Assembly: GCA_910586645.1 (NCBI GenBank)
Contig: CAJUIS010000012.1
Span: 1 to 64,000, forward strand
Reading direction: 5' to 3'
Length of the DNA: 64,000 nucleotides
Source of the DNA: an uncultured Lachnospiraceae bacterium
Lineage (GTDB): Bacteria > Bacillota > Clostridia > Lachnospirales > Lachnospiraceae
In this document: piece after piece, positions 60,031 to 64,000 of the stretch
Numbering within the stretch: position 1 is the stretch's first letter
Layout: every line of letters begins with the position of its first letter
The notes under the pieces: model-generated
Databases searched by the model: none
Seen by the model: only the letters and a program-made list of their open reading frames with translations
Told to the model about the DNA's origin: nothing
Made by a program: the position numbers and the translations under genes

Positions 60031-61020
60031 ATGAAAAAAATGAAATTCTTATCTGTTTTTATGATCTCTGCCATGTTATTAGGAGGATGCGCACAGTCAG
60101 AACCGCAGACGAAGGAGCCGGATCAGACGCCCGGGTCAACGGAGGAGACGGAAGCGGTAAGCGGCTCCGAAACGGAAGAAGCCCGGACGACAGAAACGCC
60201 GGACGTGACAGGAGATGGGGTGTCTTTAACCGTAGGCACATTTAATATTGACGCCAAATCCCAGCCGGACATAGCGGCGCAGAGCAAACTTATGGCGGAC
60301 AACAATGTTGAAATTCTCGGCATTCAGGAAGTGGACAACAATACGATCCGCAACAATTACAATATGGCGGAGACATTTGCGTCCGAGCCCTATACGGATT
60401 ATTTCTATACGAATGCGATCGGTTTTCAGGGCGGCGAATATGGAATTGCCACAATTTCACAATTTGAAATTAAGGAATCGGATTCTACGGAATTGTTCAG
60501 CGCAGAGTTCAAAGGAAAAGAGCTTGCGGATGAATTAAAAGAAGCTTATATGAACAATAACCCTGAGGATCAGGCGACAGTGGACGCGTTGGATGCCGTC
60601 AGCGAGAAAGGGCCGATTGAGCCGCGCTGTTTCCAGAGGGTTTTGATTGAAAAAGAAGGAAAGCAGATTGCTTTTTACAACACGCACTTAAGCTGGGAAG
60701 ATCAGACTCTTCGGGCGCAGCAGATGGAGACGCTGGTAAAAGCCCTGGACGAAGATTCCTGTGAATATAAAATTATCGTCGGTGATTTTAACGTAGACCA
60801 GGCGACGGAAGAATTTGACATCTTTACGGAAAATTACAGCATTTCCAACGGAAAAGACGGAGAATGGCTGGATACTTATACAGGAGAAGATGATTTTATG
60901 AAAGTATTCAGCGTAGACAATGTAATCGTATCGAACAACATTACAATTAACAGTGTCAGGATGCTGGACAATACGTTGTCGGATCATAATCCGATGGTAG
61001 TTGAATTATCATTGAATTAA
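60031..61020 (+). CDS. Secreted endonuclease/exonuclease/phosphatase-fold lipoprotein
   Basis: A 329-aa lipoprotein: the signal peptide ends in LLGGC (C20), and a Thr/Glu-rich linker reaches about residue 65. The EEP (DNase I-like) domain shows its catalytic residues in order: TFNI (Asn), IQEVD (Glu), NTHLSW (His), VGDFNVD (Asp/Asn) and LSDHNPM (Asp-His). All are intact, so it should hydrolyse phosphodiesters (nucleic acid, phosphoinositide or sphingomyelin type) at the cell surface. The substrate cannot be told. AAGGAGAGG precedes ATG, and a strong hairpin follows the stop. Confidence 0.88.
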   Translation: MKKMKFLSVFMISAMLLGGCAQSEPQTKEPDQTPGSTEETEAVSGSETEEARTTETPDVTGDGVSLTVGTFNIDAKSQPDIAAQSKLMADNNVEILGIQEVDNNTIRNNYNMAETFASEPYTDYFYTNAIGFQGGEYGIATISQFEIKESDSTELFSAEFKGKELADELKEAYMNNNPEDQATVDALDAVSEKGPIEPRCFQRVLIEKEGKQIAFYNTHLSWEDQTLRAQQMETLVKALDEDSCEYKIIVGDFNVDQATEEFDIFTENYSISNGKDGEWLDTYTGEDDFMKVFSVDNVIVSNNITINSVRMLDNTLSDHNPMVVELSLN

Positions 61021-61031
61021 TGAATAAAAAT

Positions 61032-61070
61032 AAATTTTACTGGCGGCCCAAAAGCCGCCAGTAAAATTTT
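61032..61070. terminator. Strong hairpin terminator after the EEP lipoprotein gene
   Basis: A perfect 16-bp stem (61032-61047 with 61054-61069) with a 6-nt loop. The A-rich 5' and T-rich 3' ends of the stem let it act in either direction. Confidence 0.85.
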
Positions 61071-61167
61071 GCTTGGTTTCGTCTGTAGATTTGGATACGT
61101 TGATATTTTTTTCCATATCTGGTATCTTAAGTTTAAAATCAGAGATACTAAAGAAAGAGTGAGAAAA

Positions 61168-62466
61168 ATGAATGAAATGGAAGCGGCGCTGTTCCATGAA
61201 GCGGCAAAAAAATACGGAAGCGTTCTCGGGCTTTCTTCCATCCGGGCGCTGATGAAAGAGCTTGGGGATGAATTTCAAGCATTAAACGTTATACACATTG
61301 CGGGAACAAATGGAAAAGGTTCTGTCTGTTGTTTTCTGGCTTCTGTTTTAAAAGAAGCCGGGTTTTTGACCGGGCAGTTTAATTCTCCGGCAGTTTTTGA
61401 CCTGCGGGAAGTTTACCAGATAAACGGGACATGGATTAGCGGAGAGGAATACGCTTCCTGTATGGAAAAAGTGGCGAAAGCCTGTGAAAAAATGACGCAA
61501 AAAGGGCTTCCCCATCCCACGGTGTTTGAAATTGAGACAGCTCTCGCATTGGTATGGTTTCTGCGCAGAAAGTGTGAGATTGTCCTGCTGGAAACGGGAA
61601 TGGGAGGCGCTACAGACGCTACGAATGTGATAGAACGGCCTTTGTGCAGCGTATTTGCTTCAATTGGCATGGATCACATGGATTTTCTGGGAGATTCCAT
61701 AGAAAAAATTGCAGAAATAAAGGCCGGGATTATCAAAAAAAACCGTCCGGTTATTTCCGTAAAGCAGGAGCCTTTGACAGAACAGATTTTACGGAAGCGG
61801 GCAAAAGAGGAGAAGGCGGTTTATGATACGGCCCCTGAAATAAAAGAAAGCTGCATGAAAAACGGAAAGCTTTGCTTTATTTATCCAAAGCTTGGAGAAC
61901 AAAGGCTTTCTATGACAGGAAGTTACCAGGTGCAGAATGCCGCGCTTGCTGTAAGGACGATTCAAACGCTGCGGGAATTGGGTTTTTCCGTTACGGATGA
62001 GCAGATAAAAAAGGGGATAGAGACAGCAAAATGGAGCGGGAGATTTGAGCGTCTTCTGCAAAAGCCTCTGTTTTATATCGACGGGGCTCACAATGCTGAG
62101 GGAGCGGAAGAATTAAAAAGAAGCCTGGATCAAAACTTCCCGAATCAAAAAAGGATCGGCATTATGGGCGTGATGGAGGACAAGCCTTACCGGGAAATGA
62201 TAAAAACGCTGAAGCCTGCGTTTGAAAAAATCTATACCGTAACGCCGGATCAAAAAAGAGCGCTTTCTGCCGAGCGGCTTGCAGAAGCCTGGACGATGCA
62301 GGGAGGGAGGGCGTCTGCAAAAAAGAGCGTCTTTGCAGCGGTTTTGTCCGCGTATGAATCTGCAAAAGAAGATTCCGGGGATGTCATAGTTCTGGCGTTT
62401 GGCTCGTTATATTATCTGAAAGAGGTAAAAGATGCATTATATCAAATCACAGAAACAGGAAATTAA
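61168..62466 (+). CDS. folC: Folylpolyglutamate synthase / dihydrofolate synthase
   Basis: Adds glutamate to folates. The 432-aa Mur-ligase-type enzyme has the P-loop HIAGTNGKGSVCCFLASVL and QFNSPAVFDLREVYQING. It also has LLETGMGGATDATN, the SIGMDHMDFLG block and the C-terminal FYIDGAHNAEG. ATG 61168 is chosen because homologues begin near it. The frame is open back to 61069, but that stretch includes the terminator end. The ribosome-binding site is weak (AAGAAAGAGTGAG). The 3' end overlaps the next gene by 35 nt. Confidence 0.93.
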   Translation: MNEMEAALFHEAAKKYGSVLGLSSIRALMKELGDEFQALNVIHIAGTNGKGSVCCFLASVLKEAGFLTGQFNSPAVFDLREVYQINGTWISGEEYASCMEKVAKACEKMTQKGLPHPTVFEIETALALVWFLRRKCEIVLLETGMGGATDATNVIERPLCSVFASIGMDHMDFLGDSIEKIAEIKAGIIKKNRPVISVKQEPLTEQILRKRAKEEKAVYDTAPEIKESCMKNGKLCFIYPKLGEQRLSMTGSYQVQNAALAVRTIQTLRELGFSVTDEQIKKGIETAKWSGRFERLLQKPLFYIDGAHNAEGAEELKRSLDQNFPNQKRIGIMGVMEDKPYREMIKTLKPAFEKIYTVTPDQKRALSAERLAEAWTMQGGRASAKKSVFAAVLSAYESAKEDSGDVIVLAFGSLYYLKEVKDALYQITETGN

Positions 62467-63730
62467 CCGGAAATTATACCGGCATTTATTAAACGGGGAA
62501 TTTGGCATTGAAAAGGAGTCTCTTCGTGTGGACGCACAGGGACGTCTGGCTTCCACCAGCCATCCAAAGGGGCTGAATGCGCGGATTAGCAGGGATTTCA
62601 GCGAAGGCCAGGTGGAATTTATCAGCGGCGTATACGATAATTTAAAAGAGGCATGCGATGAAATCTGCAATCTGCAGTGCATGGTGGAAGCAGCTATTTT
62701 AGACCGCAGGGAAGGGGCGGAATATATGTGGACGTATTCCAATCCTCCGCTTTACCAGACGGAACAAAATATCCGGATTGCGGAATTTGAAGGGTACAAA
62801 GAAGTGAAAACGACATACCGGGAATATCTTGCGGAAAAGTATGGAAAAGTAAAAATGCTTTTTTCCGGAGTCCATTTAAACTATTCCATGCCGCGGGAGT
62901 TTTTTGAGACGCTTCTGGAAAAAGTTCCGGGGAAGACGCTGGCCTGGCTAAAGAGCGAATGGTATGTCAGGCTTTGCAGCATATTAATGTCGGACAGTTG
63001 GCTGATTGTGGCCCTGACTGCGGCAAGCCCTGTTGCGGATGAAACGTTTTTAAAGGGGCTTTTCGTGCCAAAAGAAGAGTGGAACGATTATGCATCTTTC
63101 CGCAACAGCAAATACGGGTATTGGAACCTGTTTTGCCCAGGCCTTGCTTATACGGATTTTGCTTCTTACCTTGAGAGCGTCGCCGGTTACGTGAAAAGGA
63201 AAGAGATAAGCTCCATTCAGGAACTGTATTATCCGATCCGTTTAAAACCCGCCGGGGAAAATACGTATGAGAATTTAAAAGAGAACGGCGTGAATCATAT
63301 TGAGCTGCGTATGCTCGATTTAAATCCGATGTGCTGCTCCGGAGTGGCGAGACGGGATCTGGTTTTTATCCATCTTTTAATTGCCTACCGTTCGGCGGAA
63401 ATTTTAAAAAACTGGCGGGACTGGAAACAGGATATGGCGGATGAAGAGCGGATTTTACTTCATCAGAAAGCCGCCAGGTTTTCGTTTTGGGAGGAAAATA
63501 AAGCGTATCAAAAGCGGGCGTATGATTTGATACAGGATATGAAGAGGTTTTTCCGTATTTATGAGAAAGACAGGGATGTTTTTCTGCCGGAAGAGTATGC
63601 CGTTTTTGATGTTCTGGATTTTGAAGAAGAGAAAATTTTAAATCCAAACAGGCGTTATGCAAATCAATTGCGTCAAAAATATAAGGATGATTATATTGGC
63701 GCAAGAATGCGCGAGATTCTGGAATGGTAA
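62432..63730 (+). CDS. gshA: Glutamate-cysteine ligase (GshA, E. coli type), stand-alone
   Basis: Forms gamma-glutamylcysteine from glutamate, cysteine and ATP. The 432-aa protein shows the class I pattern FGIEKESLRVDAQGRLASTSHP, SEGQVEFISGVYDN, MWTYSNPPL, FSGVHLNYSMP and VNHIELRMLDLNP. It is shorter than E. coli GshA (518 aa) and has no ATP-grasp glutathione synthetase domain, so it is not a GshF fusion. No gshB is adjacent within the window. The product could be gamma-glutamylcysteine as the final thiol, or glutathione if a synthetase exists elsewhere. The start overlaps folC, with AGAGG as ribosome-binding site. Confidence 0.9.
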   Translation: MHYIKSQKQEINRKLYRHLLNGEFGIEKESLRVDAQGRLASTSHPKGLNARISRDFSEGQVEFISGVYDNLKEACDEICNLQCMVEAAILDRREGAEYMWTYSNPPLYQTEQNIRIAEFEGYKEVKTTYREYLAEKYGKVKMLFSGVHLNYSMPREFFETLLEKVPGKTLAWLKSEWYVRLCSILMSDSWLIVALTAASPVADETFLKGLFVPKEEWNDYASFRNSKYGYWNLFCPGLAYTDFASYLESVAGYVKRKEISSIQELYYPIRLKPAGENTYENLKENGVNHIELRMLDLNPMCCSGVARRDLVFIHLLIAYRSAEILKNWRDWKQDMADEERILLHQKAARFSFWEENKAYQKRAYDLIQDMKRFFRIYEKDRDVFLPEEYAVFDVLDFEEEKILNPNRRYANQLRQKYKDDYIGARMREILEW

Positions 63731-63744
63731 GGAGGCGGATGAGG

Positions 63745-64000
63745 TTGAAAGAATCAAAAGCAGTGCGGATTTGGGAAATAATTTATCCGGTTTTGCTCTA
63801 TTATGCGGTGACGCTTGCGGCGTTGTATGCGCTTGATTTTGTCCTTCCGGAAACGGGGGATACGAAGCTGCTCCGGCAGCTTATAACGTCGTTTGCCGTA
63901 CTGCCTTTTTTATATTCTTTTCGAAAAGAGGATTTGGAGCTTTCCGGAAAGAAAATTTTTGACAAAGATAAAAAAACGGATAAAGCGCAGATAGAAACGC
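63745..64000 (+). CDS. Membrane protein, cut by the right edge
   Basis: Eighty-five codons are visible, without a stop. TTG 63745 has AAGGAGG 9 nt upstream; ATG 63739 in the same frame is only 3 nt from it. The product starts MKESKAVRIWEIIYPVLLYY and has two likely membrane helices (about residues 11-33 and 45-62), then a lysine-rich stretch. The style recalls CPBP-family membrane proteases of Lachnospiraceae, but the family's catalytic motifs would lie beyond the edge. It follows gshA by 14 nt. Confidence 0.6.
   Translation, partial: MKESKAVRIWEIIYPVLLYYAVTLAALYALDFVLPETGDTKLLRQLITSFAVLPFLYSFRKEDLELSGKKIFDKDKKTDKAQIET

Noticed and set aside
1..64000. CRISPR arrays, rRNA genes or complete prophage
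   Set aside because: No evenly spaced repeats with unique spacers, no rRNA sequence and no phage structural genes were seen in the window.

Overview
The window looks like chromosome of a spore-forming, anaerobic Firmicute of the class Clostridia, most likely Lachnospiraceae. This rests on the gene content (YqfC/YqfD sporulation pair, superoxide reductase, CIRCE-controlled groESL, Rex, Gls24/FakA, GlnRS), on consensus Shine-Dalgarno sites, and on the frequent use of GTG and TTG starts. No database search was possible, so the taxonomy is inference. Nearly all genes lie on the + strand. The exceptions are the left-edge mobile-type genes, the tRNA locus and rqcH.

Layout. (1) 1-1330 is a tRNA-linked variable locus. 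It holds two small overlapping genes of integrative-element type, a cluster of inverted and direct GATTAGCA repeats, an intact tRNA-Arg(CCT) and two decayed tRNA-Arg(CCT) copies behind one promoter; a possible transposase remnant follows at 1329-1472. (2) 1982-8290 is a tight operon: a BspA-like LRR protein, a DUF2201/VWA protein, a MoxR-type AAA+ ATPase, a COG3044-type P-loop ATPase and a HAD phosphatase. (3) 8440-10600 is groES-groEL with promoter, CIRCE operator and terminator. (4) 10638-12921 carries a DegV protein and a divergent PurA. (5) 12927-21927 is a signalling block of three hybrid histidine kinases and one solute-binding lipoprotein, with no permease and no DNA-binding regulator. 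(6) 22034-25690 is an ABC ATPase, a permease fused to a GldG domain, and a DUF4340 protein. (7) 25699-26710 carries a NifX-like protein and a superoxide reductase, each with its own promoter.

(8) 26749-33421 runs pdp-yqfC-yqfD-phoH-(HD pseudoenzyme)-ybeY-DUF3048 and keeps the Bacillus yqfCDEFG order. (9) 33490-38260 runs rex-nnr-alr-mazF-CorC-like, with no antitoxin gene before mazF. (10) 38230-46769 runs yebC-metY-glgA-tepA-gls24-fakA-recG. (11) 46788-52970 holds rqcH (minus strand), an intergenic repeat element, glnS, a DUF2225 protein, a MocR-type regulator and a DUF3006-like small protein. (12) 53010-55131 is a DpnII-like adenine methylase overlapping a PD-(D/E)xK endonuclease gene, a compact restriction-modification system. 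(13) 55251-59862 is a second type IIA topoisomerase pair (parE/parC-like), separated by a 139-nt palindromic element and a G/T-rich tract. (14) 60031-64000 holds a secreted EEP-fold lipoprotein, folC, a stand-alone glutamate-cysteine ligase and a membrane protein cut by the window edge.

The best candidates for something undescribed are the LRR/VWA/MoxR/COG3044 operon, the kinase/solute-binding-protein block, the PgpH-like protein that has lost its HD catalytic residues, and the tandem decayed tRNA-Arg array next to a repeat-rich putative attachment region.
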